The notes beneath the pieces are model-generated. The model was not told the DNA's origin. It saw nothing but the letters and a program-made list of their open reading frames with translations, and made no database searches. A program made the position numbers and the translations under genes. Below are positions 14,945 to 22,810 of a stretch of 27,822 nt of DNA, piece by piece. The first letter of the stretch is position 1, and the number at the start of each line of letters is the position of its first letter. Source of the DNA: Bacillota bacterium (GTDB lineage Bacteria; Bacillota; Clostridia; Christensenellales; Aristaeellaceae). Location of the stretch: the NCBI GenBank assembly GCA_023398575.1, contig JAEWSC010000017.1, forward strand, positions 1-27,822, in the 5' to 3' direction.

Positions 14945-17587
14945 ATGGTAAAGGGAAAGCTGCTACGTTTTTTCGTATCCTGCATAGTTGTTGTACTGGT
15001 CATCTTCCCTGCGGCGGCGCTGGCCGCCAGCGGAATGCAGGATGGCTTGCAGCTCATTCTAACAACAGACAAAGTAAGTTATGCCAAAAACGAGATAATA
15101 ACCATCAATGCAGCGGTGACAAATACAAACAGCTTCAATATTACAGGCGTGAAGCTGGATATTAGCGTTCCCACCGACCTGACCTATAAGACCACCAGTC
15201 CAACAGGCAGTATAGACCTTACAGCAGGGCAAACAGCTGACCTGTCCGCTGAGGCGGTTCTCAGCAGTACACCTGATGACATGCCGCAAACCGGCGATTA
15301 TGCGCCGGTGGAGCTGGCGCTGTTGCTGGTGCTCCTATCCGCCGGCGCACTTGCTTACCTTTTGATTCTCAAACGAAAAAACCGTGCAAGCTTCCTATCC
15401 ATTCTTCTTTGCATTACGCTTATGTCCTCCTCTTGTTTCTTGATTCCATCACCGGCATACGCGCTACCAGCCGCAAAGAGCTTCACCGTATCCCTGCCCG
15501 TTTCGGTGGATGGCGAAAACTATACCCTGCAGGCAACACTGTCTTATAGTCCACCTGCGCCTAATCCGCCTGTCCTCTACGCCGTTACAGTGAATGGCGG
15601 CACGGGCAGCGGCAATTATGCCCCCGGTGCAACGGTTACGATCACGGCAGATGCGCCTGAGCCTGGGTACGCCTTTACAGGGTGGACCGTGGTATCCGGC
15701 GGCGTGACGCTGTCCTCCGCTTCCAGCATGGCGGCCACCTTCACCATGCCGGCAAGCCCGGTAGAGGTTACCGCAACGTATGAACTGATCACCTACGCCG
15801 TTACAGTGAATGGCGGCACGGGCGGCGGCAATTACGCCCCCGGCGCAACGGTTACGATCACGGCGGATGCGCCTAATCCTGGGGATGCCTTTACAGGCTG
15901 GACAGTTGTATCCGGCGGCGTGATGCTTCATTCCGCTTTCAGCATGGCGGCCACCTTCACCATGCCTGCAACCCCGGTAGAGGTTACCGCAACGTATGAA
16001 CTGATCACCTACGCCGTTACAGTAAATAACGGTACGGGCAGCGGCAATTATGCCCCAGGCGCTACGGTTACGATCACGGCGGATGCGCCTAACCCGGGCG
16101 ATACTTTTACAGGCTGGACCGTGGTATCTGGAGGCGTGACGCTTCATTCCGCTTCCAGCACGGCGACCACCTTCACCATGCCGGCAACCCCGGTAGAGGT
16201 TACCGCAACATACGCATTGACTACCTACGCCGTTACAGTGAATGGCGGCACGGGCAGCGGCAACTACGCCCCCGGTGCAACGGTTACGATCACGGCGGAT
16301 GCGCCTGATCCCGGGTATGCCTTTACAGGGTGGACCGTGATATCCGGAGGCGTGACGCTTCATTCCGCTTCCAGCACGGCGACCACCTTCACCATGCCGG
16401 CAACCCCGGTAGCGGTTACCGCAACGTATGAATTGATCACCTACGCCGTTACGGTAAATAACGGCACGGGCGGCGGCAATTACGCCCCAGGTGCAACGGT
16501 TACGATCACGGCAGATGCGCCTAACCCGGGCGATACTTTTACAGGCTGGACCGTGGTATCCGGAGGCGTGACGCTTCATTCCGCTTCCAGCACGGCGACC
16601 ACCTTCACCATGCCGGCAAGCCCGGTAGCGGTTACCGCAACGTATGCATTGATCACCTACGCCGTTACAGTGAATGATGGCACAGGCGGCGGCAATTACG
16701 CCCCAGGCGCTACCGTCAGCATCACGGCGGATGCGCCTGATCCCGGGTATGTCTTTGCAGGCTGGACCGTGGTATCCGGAGGCGTGACGCTTAATTCCGC
16801 TTTAAGCGCGGCGACCACCTTCACCATGCCGGCAAGCCCGGTAGCGGTTACCGCAACGTATGAACTGATCACCTACGCCGTTACGGTAAATAATGGCACG
16901 GGCGGCGGCAATTACGCCCCCGGCGCTACCGTCAGCATCACGGCGGATGCGCCTGATCCCGGGTATTCCTTTACGGGCTGGACAGTTGTATCCGGCGGCG
17001 TGACGCTGGCCTCCGACACCAGCGCGGCGACCACCTTTACCATGCCTGCAACCCCTGTAGAGGTTACCGCAACGTATGTGATGGCGCTTAATTTTTCATC
17101 GGGCGGTAACACGACTATGACGACACTTGCAGGCGGATTGCTCAATCAGGCAGCTATCATCGGGGGAAATGGTGCTGCTAACACAGTATACACATTGCCC
17201 CTGAACCTTGCAGGCAACACAGCCGCTTTGGCGCAAGCGCAGACCATTTCCCAGAACATGATCCTTACGGGATGGAACGCGACGTTCACTATGGTGAACA
17301 CCCAGGTGCTGATAGGAACAAACATAACCGCTTACGCAGATATCTATATCGCCCCTTCAGGAAGCGATGAGTTTTCTCGTGCTGGCGCACTTACTCCTCT
17401 CACTCCCTTCTTTACAGGTCCTATAGGTAACGGAGTTAGTGCTTCATGCAGTGTATCCGGTCTCACCGTACCCATATCCGCGGGAGATAGGGTGATACTT
17501 GTCTGCCATTGCGAAGTAACAGCTGGAATGGACGTATCCACAACGTTTATAGGTACAGTCACCGCTCAGGCCACATTGAAAAAGTGA
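14945..17587 (+). CDS. InlB-repeat surface protein with internal sorting-like signal and BclB-like C-terminus
   Basis: This 880-residue exported protein begins with a signal peptide (cleavage after AALA, about residue 27) and a domain of about 80 residues resembling a cell-adhesion/DUF11-like fold. A sorting-type element follows: MPQTGD (113-118), a hydrophobic stretch (121-142) and KRKNR. Directly after it is a second hydrophobic, signal-peptide-like segment ending in AYA (149-173). Seven tandem 72-residue repeats (212-715; YAVTVN..., GNYAPGATVTITADAP, FTGWTVVSGGVTL, ATTFTMPATPVEVTATY) match the divergent InlB/Listeria-Bacteroides repeat family. The final 165 residues (NFSSGGNTTMTTLAGGLL, TGPIGNGVSASCSV, VPISAGDRVILV) resemble the C-terminal domain of BclB-type exosporium proteins. 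There is no sorting signal at the true C-terminus. AAGGAG supports the start. A sortase B follows 154 bp downstream. A surface adhesin-like role is inferred. Confidence 0.88.
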   Translation: MVKGKLLRFFVSCIVVVLVIFPAAALAASGMQDGLQLILTTDKVSYAKNEIITINAAVTNTNSFNITGVKLDISVPTDLTYKTTSPTGSIDLTAGQTADLSAEAVLSSTPDDMPQTGDYAPVELALLLVLLSAGALAYLLILKRKNRASFLSILLCITLMSSSCFLIPSPAYALPAAKSFTVSLPVSVDGENYTLQATLSYSPPAPNPPVLYAVTVNGGTGSGNYAPGATVTITADAPEPGYAFTGWTVVSGGVTLSSASSMAATFTMPASPVEVTATYELITYAVTVNGGTGGGNYAPGATVTITADAPNPGDAFTGWTVVSGGVMLHSAFSMAATFTMPATPVEVTATYELITYAVTVNNGTGSGNYAPGATVTITADAPNPGDTFTGWTVVSGGVTLHSASSTATTFTMPATPVEVTATYALTTYAVTVNGGTGSGNYAPGATVTITADAPDPGYAFTGWTVISGGVTLHSASSTATTFTMPATPVAVTATYELITYAVTVNNGTGGGNYAPGATVTITADAPNPGDTFTGWTVVSGGVTLHSASSTATTFTMPASPVAVTATYALITYAVTVNDGTGGGNYAPGATVSITADAPDPGYVFAGWTVVSGGVTLNSALSAATTFTMPASPVAVTATYELITYAVTVNNGTGGGNYAPGATVSITADAPDPGYSFTGWTVVSGGVTLASDTSAATTFTMPATPVEVTATYVMALNFSSGGNTTMTTLAGGLLNQAAIIGGNGAANTVYTLPLNLAGNTAALAQAQTISQNMILTGWNATFTMVNTQVLIGTNITAYADIYIAPSGSDEFSRAGALTPLTPFFTGPIGNGVSASCSVSGLTVPISAGDRVILVCHCEVTAGMDVSTTFIGTVTAQATLKK
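15578..17089 (+). repeat. Seven tandem 216-bp InlB-type repeats
   Basis: Seven in-frame copies of exactly 216 bp (72 codons) start at 15578, 15794, 16010, 16226, 16442, 16658 and 16874. Copies differ at few sites, such as GG/NN/DG after VTVN and EP/NP/DP after ADAP. Alternate copies share variants (PNPGDTF in copies 3 and 5), which suggests past unequal exchange or gene conversion. Confidence 0.95.
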
Positions 17588-17648
17588 ACATCATGGTCGG
17601 CCGGCTTTCACGGCAAGCACGAAGCCGCGTACCGCACCGGCACAACGC

Positions 17649-17685
17649 CTTCACGCTCTCCGCAATCTCTGCGGGGGGCGTGAAG
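17649..17685 (+). terminator. Hairpin between the surface protein and sortase genes
   Basis: CTTCACGC (17649-17656) pairs with GCGTGAAG (17678-17685), and CCGCA/TGCGG pair inside. No T-run follows, so it is a weak terminator or an mRNA-processing or stability element within an operon. The sortase gene starts 57 bp later. Confidence 0.5.
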
Positions 17686-17741
17686 TATTACCCGCCATGG
17701 TGGGAATGACTTGATTTTTAGGCATGTGTATGAGGGAGAAC

Positions 17742-18617
17742 ATGAGCAAGCAGCGCAAAACCTTTACGACTGTTGGCTATTTTCCGGAGAATGGGCGGCC
17801 TGAACCCGGCAAAGCTGCAAAGCGCGCCCGTGGGTTCCGGGGGCTTGCTATTGCGCTATGTGCCGTTTTGCTCTTGTCTGCCTCCATCCTTGTATCAAGG
17901 CTGATGGAATACCGCGACGCCGCAGTCGAATATGAAGCCATTGCCAAGGAGATGGATGCTACCCCTTCCCCCGCCGCTCAAACGCCGTCTCCCTCGCCTA
18001 TCCGGGCAGCTGCCGCTCCTGCCCCTACGGCCATCCCTGTTATGACGCCCGCCGCGTATTACAACCGAGAAATGCTCAGGCTCAAGGGGCAGAACAGCGA
18101 TACGGTAGGGTATTTGGATATTCCCGGCACCAATATTTCGTATCCTGTGGTGCGCGGGAAGGACAACAGCTATTATACGAACCATACGTTTCTAAAAAAG
18201 AAAAACGCCAGCGGCGCAATCTTTATGGACAGTTGGAATGGTATGGACCTGAATGACTTCAATATTGTGCTTTATGGGCACAACATGAAGGATGGAAGCA
18301 TGTTCCACGAGCTGCTGCAGTACAGGAAAGCAGCTTTTATGAAGGAGAATCGTGAGATTGTACTTACTGGCCCGTACGAAAGAAAGATATTTCTGATTTT
18401 TTCAACCTATACTTGCGATGACATAACCGATGTGCGTGGCTTTAGATACGATACGGTTGAAGAAAGGCAAACCTTTTTGAATGTGCTGGTAAAGCGGTCA
18501 GACATCGGTGGAGGGGCGGTTACCCCCAACGCCCAGGGGCAGATTATTACATTGGTCACCTGCCGCGACAGAGGCGCAGATGAATACTTTGTGGTGCATG
18601 GGGCGCTACAAAAATAA
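17742..18617 (+). CDS. srtB: Class B sortase
   Basis: This 291-residue membrane-anchored transpeptidase has a basic N-terminus, a single membrane segment (about 34-55), a Pro/Ala/Ser-rich linker (about 75-105) and a C-terminal sortase domain. Class B features are VGYLDIPGTNISYPVVRGKDNSYYTNHTF split by a short linker, the catalytic His180 (YGHNMKDGSMFHEL) and Cys274 (ITLVTC). The Arg normally found about eight residues after the Cys, before FVVHG, is Tyr282 here; Arg275 and Arg277 are the only nearby arginines. The ATG at 17742 is preferred over 17724 or 17730 because GAGGGA lies five bases upstream. It follows the InlB-repeat protein in the same direction, so that protein is a likely partner. 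It may also act on the SPATGD protein at the left edge of the window. Confidence 0.92.
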   Translation: MSKQRKTFTTVGYFPENGRPEPGKAAKRARGFRGLAIALCAVLLLSASILVSRLMEYRDAAVEYEAIAKEMDATPSPAAQTPSPSPIRAAAAPAPTAIPVMTPAAYYNREMLRLKGQNSDTVGYLDIPGTNISYPVVRGKDNSYYTNHTFLKKKNASGAIFMDSWNGMDLNDFNIVLYGHNMKDGSMFHELLQYRKAAFMKENREIVLTGPYERKIFLIFSTYTCDDITDVRGFRYDTVEERQTFLNVLVKRSDIGGGAVTPNAQGQIITLVTCRDRGADEYFVVHGALQK

Positions 18618-18713
18618 AATATTGGATTAGCAGAACTATTCTGTTCTATTTCCTGTACAATACACATATATCTATACGTTACCCCATTCCACCGAAAGCC
18701 GCAGGTGCTTACC

Positions 18714-19088
18714 GTGAACCTAAAAGCCCGCGCCAAGCAGCTGAAAACCGATATCCCCGCCGTATTCCTGGCCCTTCGACATCCGGATACGCCCATTCTC
18801 GCCAAGGTCATCGCCTTTGTGACGGTGGCTTACGCCTTATCTCCCATTGACCTGATCCCGGATTTTATACCGGTACTCGGTTATCTGGATGATGTGATCC
18901 TATTACCCGCGCTGATCGCCTGGACGGTGAAGCTGATTCCCCCATCCGCCATGGCAGAATGCCGGACAAAGGCCCAAACCCTGTGGCAGGATGGCCGCCC
19001 CAAGCGCTGGTACTATGCCATACCCATCGCTGCCCTTTGGCTGCTGGTGCTGTACTTCATACTTACATCCGTTGTACGCCTTTTTTGA
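18714..19088 (+). CDS. YkvA/DUF1232 family membrane protein
   Basis: This 124-residue protein carries the DUF1232 signature YALSPIDLIPDFIPVLGYLDD (split here as SPIDLIPDFIP and LGYLDDVIL) at about 38-60, followed by LPALIAWTVKLIP. A C-terminal hydrophobic helix (AIPIAALWLLVLYFILTSVV) precedes the short tail RLF, so it is probably membrane-attached. The function of the family is unknown. The GTG at 18714 is chosen because AGG lies eight bases upstream; an in-frame GTG at 18705 overlaps that site. It lies 96 bp after the sortase stop and 40 bp before the Fe-S protein gene. Confidence 0.85.
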   Translation: MNLKARAKQLKTDIPAVFLALRHPDTPILAKVIAFVTVAYALSPIDLIPDFIPVLGYLDDVILLPALIAWTVKLIPPSAMAECRTKAQTLWQDGRPKRWYYAIPIAALWLLVLYFILTSVVRLF

Positions 19089-19128
19089 TGGCGGTACACC
19101 GCTAAACAAATCACCATAGGAGGCCCCC

Positions 19129-19782
19129 ATGCAAAGAGTCTACTCCCCCGGCTGCGCGCTGATGCTGTACAAGCCCCACTTGGCCCATAAAATCACCGCC
19201 TTATTAAACGCAACCGGCGAACATATTCCCGAGCACCACGTCTGCTGCCATCATGAGCCGGACCTTGCGCCGGACACGCAGATTATTAACACCTGTGCGG
19301 GGTGCGATAGGCGCTTCCGCTCGCTGTATGAGGGCATATCCACTGTATCCGTGTGGGAAGAGCTGGCGGAAAGTGATGCCTTTCCCTTTCCCGATTATCA
19401 CGGACAGCAGATGGCCATACACGACGCCTGCCCCGTACGCAGCGAAAGGCGGGTGCACGACGCGGTGCGGGCGTTGCTTGCCCGCATGAACATACGGGTG
19501 GTGGAGCCTTTGCACACCCGGGAGAAATCCATCTGCTGCGGCGACAGTTTGTTTGGTCAGGTATCCGTAGAAAAGGTGAAGGAATACATGAAAAACAGGG
19601 CAGATGAAATGCCCTGTGAGGATGTGGTGGTCTATTGTGTTTCGTGTGTAAAGGCCATGCATATTGGGGGCAAGCGGCCCCGGCATCTGGTGGATTTATT
19701 GTTTTCAGAGGATACGGAGATTGGGGTGTTTGAGCCGGAGGAATGGCATGCGCAGATTAAGGAATATATAGAGGCACACTAG
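19129..19782 (+). CDS. CCG-domain (HdrB-like) iron-sulfur protein
   Basis: This 217-residue cytoplasmic protein has two Cys-rich modules of the CCG type seen in HdrB, GlpC and LutA relatives. The first is Cys9, Cys39-Cys40 and Cys56-x2-Cys59 (SPGC, HVCCH, NTCAGC). The second is Cys101, Cys136-Cys137 and Cys170-x2-Cys173 (DACP, ICCGDS, YCVSC). Such modules hold iron-sulfur clusters and handle thiol or disulfide chemistry or electron transfer. The protein is somewhat shorter than full HdrB. AGGAGG lies six bases before the ATG. No redox partner is adjacent: the upstream neighbour is a DUF1232 gene and the downstream one a convergent pirin. The substrate cannot be assigned. Confidence 0.85.
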   Translation: MQRVYSPGCALMLYKPHLAHKITALLNATGEHIPEHHVCCHHEPDLAPDTQIINTCAGCDRRFRSLYEGISTVSVWEELAESDAFPFPDYHGQQMAIHDACPVRSERRVHDAVRALLARMNIRVVEPLHTREKSICCGDSLFGQVSVEKVKEYMKNRADEMPCEDVVVYCVSCVKAMHIGGKRPRHLVDLLFSEDTEIGVFEPEEWHAQIKEYIEAH

Positions 19783-19789
19783 GAGAGGA

Positions 19790-19879
19790 CGTTTCGTGCC
19801 TGTGGCACGACCAGGGCTTGGGTATCGCACTGCGGTGCGACCAAAGGGCTTTCCGGTCGCCCTTTGGAAACCTTCGGAT
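19790..19879 (+). repeat. REP-like double-hairpin element, copy R1
   Basis: Two adjacent hairpins are seen: TCGTGCC-TGT-GGCACGA (about 19793-19809) and TCGCAC-TGCG-GTGCGA (19825-19840). They are followed by CCAAAGGGC-N9-GCCCTTTGG (19841-19867) and AAACCTTCGGAT. The block 19825-19879 recurs nearly unchanged at 25443-25499 and 25573-25629. It lies between the convergent Fe-S protein and pirin genes. Confidence 0.88.
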
Positions 19880-19926
19880 ACAACCAAAGGGTTTAATGTT
19901 TCTCTGGACCTTAGCAGGAAATCCTC

Positions 19927-20754
19927 TTATGAAATAAACGTCCCATTCCTCAGTTCCCGAAATGCCTGATCCAGCTCCTCCTCCGTGTTCATCACAATCG
20001 GGCCGCCCCAGGCGATAGGCTCCTTTAAAGGCTTGCCGGAAAAGAAGATCACCCGGGCCTCCTGATGCTCCGAGGCGGTGACCTCCGCCACATCCCCTGG
20101 CCCAAAGAGCACGGCGGTTTTTTCCTCCAGGGGCTGGCCGCCGGCAAAGGCACTGCCAAGGATCACAAAGGCGAACACTGTTTCATCCGCTTTCGTGTTC
20201 AGCGTAAAGGTGGTGCCCTCCGCCAAGCTTACATCCAGCAGCGTGGCCTGTATGTGCTTGGGCTTGGGGCCATTTTTTTCGCCATAGCTGCCCGCAATGA
20301 CCCTGACCACAGCGCCTTCCTCGCAAACGGTGGGAATCATATCCTCCGTGATTTCAAAATAGGCCGGGTCGCACATCTTTTCGGCCTTGGGCAGGTTCAG
20401 CCATAGCTGAATGCCCAGCATGCGCGGGGAGGGCTTGGGCATCTCCTGGTGGAGGATGCCGCGGCCGGCAGTCATCCACTGGCTTTGGCCTGAAAGAATG
20501 GCACCCTTGTTGCCCAAGCTGTCCTGATGCTCAATGTTACCCTCAATCAGATAGGTGATGGTTTCAATGCCCCGGTGGGGGTGGGTGGGAAAGCCCTTTA
20601 CATAGTCAGCCGGGCTTTTTGAATCAAAGGAATCCAGCATCAAAAAGGGATCAAAGTCGTACACATCCTGGGCGCCCAGCACGCGCACAAGCCGTACCCC
20701 TGCCCCATCCACCGCCGGCACGCCCCGTAAAAGCTTTGCGATTTTCCGTTTCAA
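19927..20754 (-). CDS. Pirin family protein
   Basis: This 275-residue bicupin protein has the usual length of the family. The metal site is in the N-terminal cupin: His58 and His60 (PTHPHRGIETITY), His102 and Glu104 (GRGILHQEMP), with the typical EHQDSLGN loop between. The second cupin ends with SGKPLKEPIAWGGPIVMNT, typical of pirins with a C-terminal RxL/NGTF-type tail. Some bacterial pirins oxidise quercetin or act as redox-sensing regulators; neither can be decided here. The start is TTG at 20754, with GGGAGG about ten bases upstream; the nearby ATG is out of frame. It lies just downstream of two methyltransferase genes on the same strand, 53 bp apart, so co-transcription is possible. Confidence 0.94.
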   Translation of the reverse strand: MKRKIAKLLRGVPAVDGAGVRLVRVLGAQDVYDFDPFLMLDSFDSKSPADYVKGFPTHPHRGIETITYLIEGNIEHQDSLGNKGAILSGQSQWMTAGRGILHQEMPKPSPRMLGIQLWLNLPKAEKMCDPAYFEITEDMIPTVCEEGAVVRVIAGSYGEKNGPKPKHIQATLLDVSLAEGTTFTLNTKADETVFAFVILGSAFAGGQPLEEKTAVLFGPGDVAEVTASEHQEARVIFFSGKPLKEPIAWGGPIVMNTEEELDQAFRELRNGTFIS

Positions 20755-20807
20755 GCTGCCTCATCCTCCCGCTTTTATCAATAGTATATTTTGAAACCGC
20801 GGCGCAT

Positions 20808-21608
20808 TTATGACCTGGCGGCGATTTTTTTGAAAATATCCAGGCTGTGATGGGTGAGACCCACCATGTCAGGCCGCTCGCAAATGGAAAAGTGGTATTT
20901 GAGATATAGCGCAAACAGACTGTCATCCATGGCGTCCACCGTTTCCCGCATGTGGTTGGTCATCAGGTCGGTGGCCACATAGCTTTGCCGTATCACAGGA
21001 AAGTGCGCCATCAGCGCGTCTATATCCTCTTTGCGATAGCGCGCAAACAGTTCCGCCGGGGTGGCAAAAGCTTTGAAGGCAATAGGTTCCAAAAGACCTT
21101 TTTCCAACAATGCCATGGCATTGCCGGCTTTGAAACCAGACCCGATAACCCATGCGTCGCTGATGCAGTAGGCCACAAAAACGGTGCCGCCCGGCTTTGT
21201 TACCCGCAGGGCTTCGCTTATCGCCTGCAATTGATCCGCCTTTGTATATAAGTGATACATGGGGCCAAGCATAAGGGTGATGTCGTAGGTTTCGTCTTCA
21301 AACTCCGCAAGGTTCAGCGCATTGCCCTGGCGTATGGTGATGTTTTCCCCAGCCTGGGTATTGCTTTTGAAGATTTCAATATTGTGGGGAATCAGCTCCA
21401 CCGCGTCCACGATATTACCCATCCGAGCCAGGGTGTGAGCATACCGGCCTGTGCCGGCACCAATCTCCAACAGGCTCATGCCCTTTTTAAGATCACGGGT
21501 GATGTAACGCATAGTGGTCAGGTATTCCACCTGGCCGTGCTTGGACGCAAGCCTTCCATCCTCATCATAATTGATGTAATAGGCGTTCAGGTAATCTAAT
21601 GTCTCCAT
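20808..21608 (-). CDS. Class I SAM-dependent methyltransferase (paralogue 1)
   Basis: This 266-residue protein has a Rossmann-fold methyltransferase core. Motif I is LLEIGAGTGRYAHTL (46-60), the acidic end of strand 2 is VDAVELIPHN, and strand 4 is YDITLMLGPMYHLY. The post-strand segment GGTVFVAYCISD is followed by a helical insert that probably forms the substrate lid. It is a close paralogue of the next gene upstream, with identical length and near-identical first 160 residues. The two differ mostly in the lid (about residues 165-205: GSGFKAGNAMALLEKGLLEP here). The substrate is unknown. The ATG at 21608 matches the paralogue start. The ribosome binding site is weak (AAAGG) and lies in a small hairpin GGTAA-CGCA-TTACC just before the ATG. 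Confidence 0.9.
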   Translation of the reverse strand: METLDYLNAYYINYDEDGRLASKHGQVEYLTTMRYITRDLKKGMSLLEIGAGTGRYAHTLARMGNIVDAVELIPHNIEIFKSNTQAGENITIRQGNALNLAEFEDETYDITLMLGPMYHLYTKADQLQAISEALRVTKPGGTVFVAYCISDAWVIGSGFKAGNAMALLEKGLLEPIAFKAFATPAELFARYRKEDIDALMAHFPVIRQSYVATDLMTNHMRETVDAMDDSLFALYLKYHFSICERPDMVGLTHHSLDIFKKIAARS

Positions 21609-21692
21609 AGGGTAATGCGTTACCTTTCTTTTTGCCGAGGTATGGCAGTATCATCTGCTTAAAGCATTGGTATTTCTACAACCGCCATGCAT

Positions 21693-22493
21693 TCAACCCT
21701 GCGCCGCGTCTTTTTTGAAAATATCCAGGCTGTGGTGGGTAAGGCCCACCATATCAGGCCGTTCGCAAATGGAATAGTGGTATTTGAGATACAATTCAAA
21801 CAGGCTATCCTCCATGGCGTCCACCGTTTCCCGCATGTGGTTGGTCATCAGGTCGGTGGCCACATAGTTACACCTGGTCACAGGAAAGTTCGCCATCAGC
21901 GCGTCAATATCTTCCTTGCGGTAGAGCTGGAACAGATCCGCTGGGGTGGAAAAGGTTTTGAAGGTGTCGGGGTCCATCATCTGTTTTTCAATCAATTGCG
22001 CCGCAAAGCCTCTTTTAAAGCCGTGATCGATCACCGACGCATCGCTGATGCAGTAGGCCACAAAAACAGTGCCGCCCGGCTTGGTTACCCGCAGGGCTTC
22101 GCTTATCGCCTGCAGCTGATCCGCCTTTGTGTATAAGTGATACATGGGGCCAAGCATAAGGGTGATGTCGTAGGTTTCGTCTTCAAACCCCGCAAGGTTG
22201 AGCGCATTGCCTTGGCGTATGGTGATGTTTTCCCCAGCCTGGGTATTGCTCTTGAAGGTTTCAATGTTGTGGGGAATCAGCTCCACCGCATCAACCGTAT
22301 AGCCCATCCGAGAAAGGGTATGGGCATACCGGCCTGTGCCGGCGCCAATCTCCAATAAGCGCATACCCTTTTTAAGATCACGGGTGATATAGCGCATGGT
22401 GGTCAAGTATTCCACCTGTCCATGCTTGGACGCAAGCCTTCCATCCTCATCATAATTGCTGTAATAGTTATTCAGGTAATCAAATGCTTCCAT
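21693..22493 (-). CDS. Class I SAM-dependent methyltransferase (paralogue 2)
   Basis: This 266-residue protein is a tandem duplicate of the gene at 20808-21608. It has the same motif I (LLEIGAGTGRYAHTL), VDAVELIPHN and TLMLGPMYHLYTK, and the same C-terminus (GLTHHSLDIFKK). Its lid segment differs (DHGFKRGFAAQLIEKQMMDP, TFKTFSTPADLF). The ATG at 22493 is chosen over the longer frame to 22619, because GAGGTGA lies about ten bases upstream and the paralogue begins at the same residue (MEAFDYLN against METLDYLN). The longer frame would run through its own promoter. It probably heads a transcript covering both methyltransferases and perhaps the pirin gene. Substrate unknown. Confidence 0.9.
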   Translation of the reverse strand: MEAFDYLNNYYSNYDEDGRLASKHGQVEYLTTMRYITRDLKKGMRLLEIGAGTGRYAHTLSRMGYTVDAVELIPHNIETFKSNTQAGENITIRQGNALNLAGFEDETYDITLMLGPMYHLYTKADQLQAISEALRVTKPGGTVFVAYCISDASVIDHGFKRGFAAQLIEKQMMDPDTFKTFSTPADLFQLYRKEDIDALMANFPVTRCNYVATDLMTNHMRETVDAMEDSLFELYLKYHYSICERPDMVGLTHHSLDIFKKDAAQG

Positions 22494-22542
22494 GGGCAGC
22501 AGGTCACCTCTTTTCCCTATTCGGCGCGAAAGTATTTTATTG

Positions 22543-22571
22543 ATTATAGCATTGGTATGTTTTGGATGCAA
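22543..22571 (-). promoter_or_regulatory. Promoter of methyltransferase paralogue 2
   Basis: On the minus strand, an extended -10 TGCTATAAT (TATAAT at 22548-22543) follows a weak -35 TTGCAT (22571-22566) by 17 bp. It lies 50 bp upstream of the ATG. A degenerate version (TACCAATGCTTTAAG, -10 position 21663-21658) stands at the same 50-bp distance before paralogue 1, so the duplication included the promoter. Confidence 0.7.
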
Positions 22572-22775
22572 CGGTATAAACAACAAAACATGCATATTGT
22601 GCTTGCTTTTATCTGCCAATACACATACATAATCATAACCAATTTCAGTTTACAGTCTCTAAACCGCCGGTATACTTGCCCCCTTTTTAATGGCGCTTGA
22701 ATTGTGCCGTTTTTCCGCTGGATACAAGCGGTTTCAACACCTTCAAAGCTTCTGTAAAAACTGCGAAAATTTCCA
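22572..22775. other. Spacer between the divergent methyltransferase and spe promoters
   Basis: I find no gene in this 204-bp AT-rich stretch. One small hairpin (CCGCT-N7-AGCGG near 22716-22732, followed by TTT) is present. Plus- and minus-strand frames here lack ribosome binding sites. Confidence 0.5.
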
Positions 22776-22804
22776 TTGACATTTGCGCGGTAACATGGTA
22801 TTTT
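22776..22804 (+). promoter_or_regulatory. Promoter of the spe operon leader
   Basis: A perfect -35 TTGACA (22776-22781) and a -10 TATTTT (22799-22804) are separated by exactly 17 bp. Transcription would start near 22811, immediately before a strong hairpin and about 400 nt upstream of the speD start codon. Confidence 0.75.
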
Positions 22805-22810
22805 ATAGTT

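Noticed and set aside
15464..16579. 371-codon antisense frame inside the InlB repeats
   Set aside because: It is a by-product of the GC-rich 216-bp tandem repeats on the opposite strand; the sense frame is clearly the gene.
15578..17089. Regular repeats as a possible CRISPR array
   Set aside because: The period is 216 bp, in frame, with no unique spacers. It encodes protein repeats.
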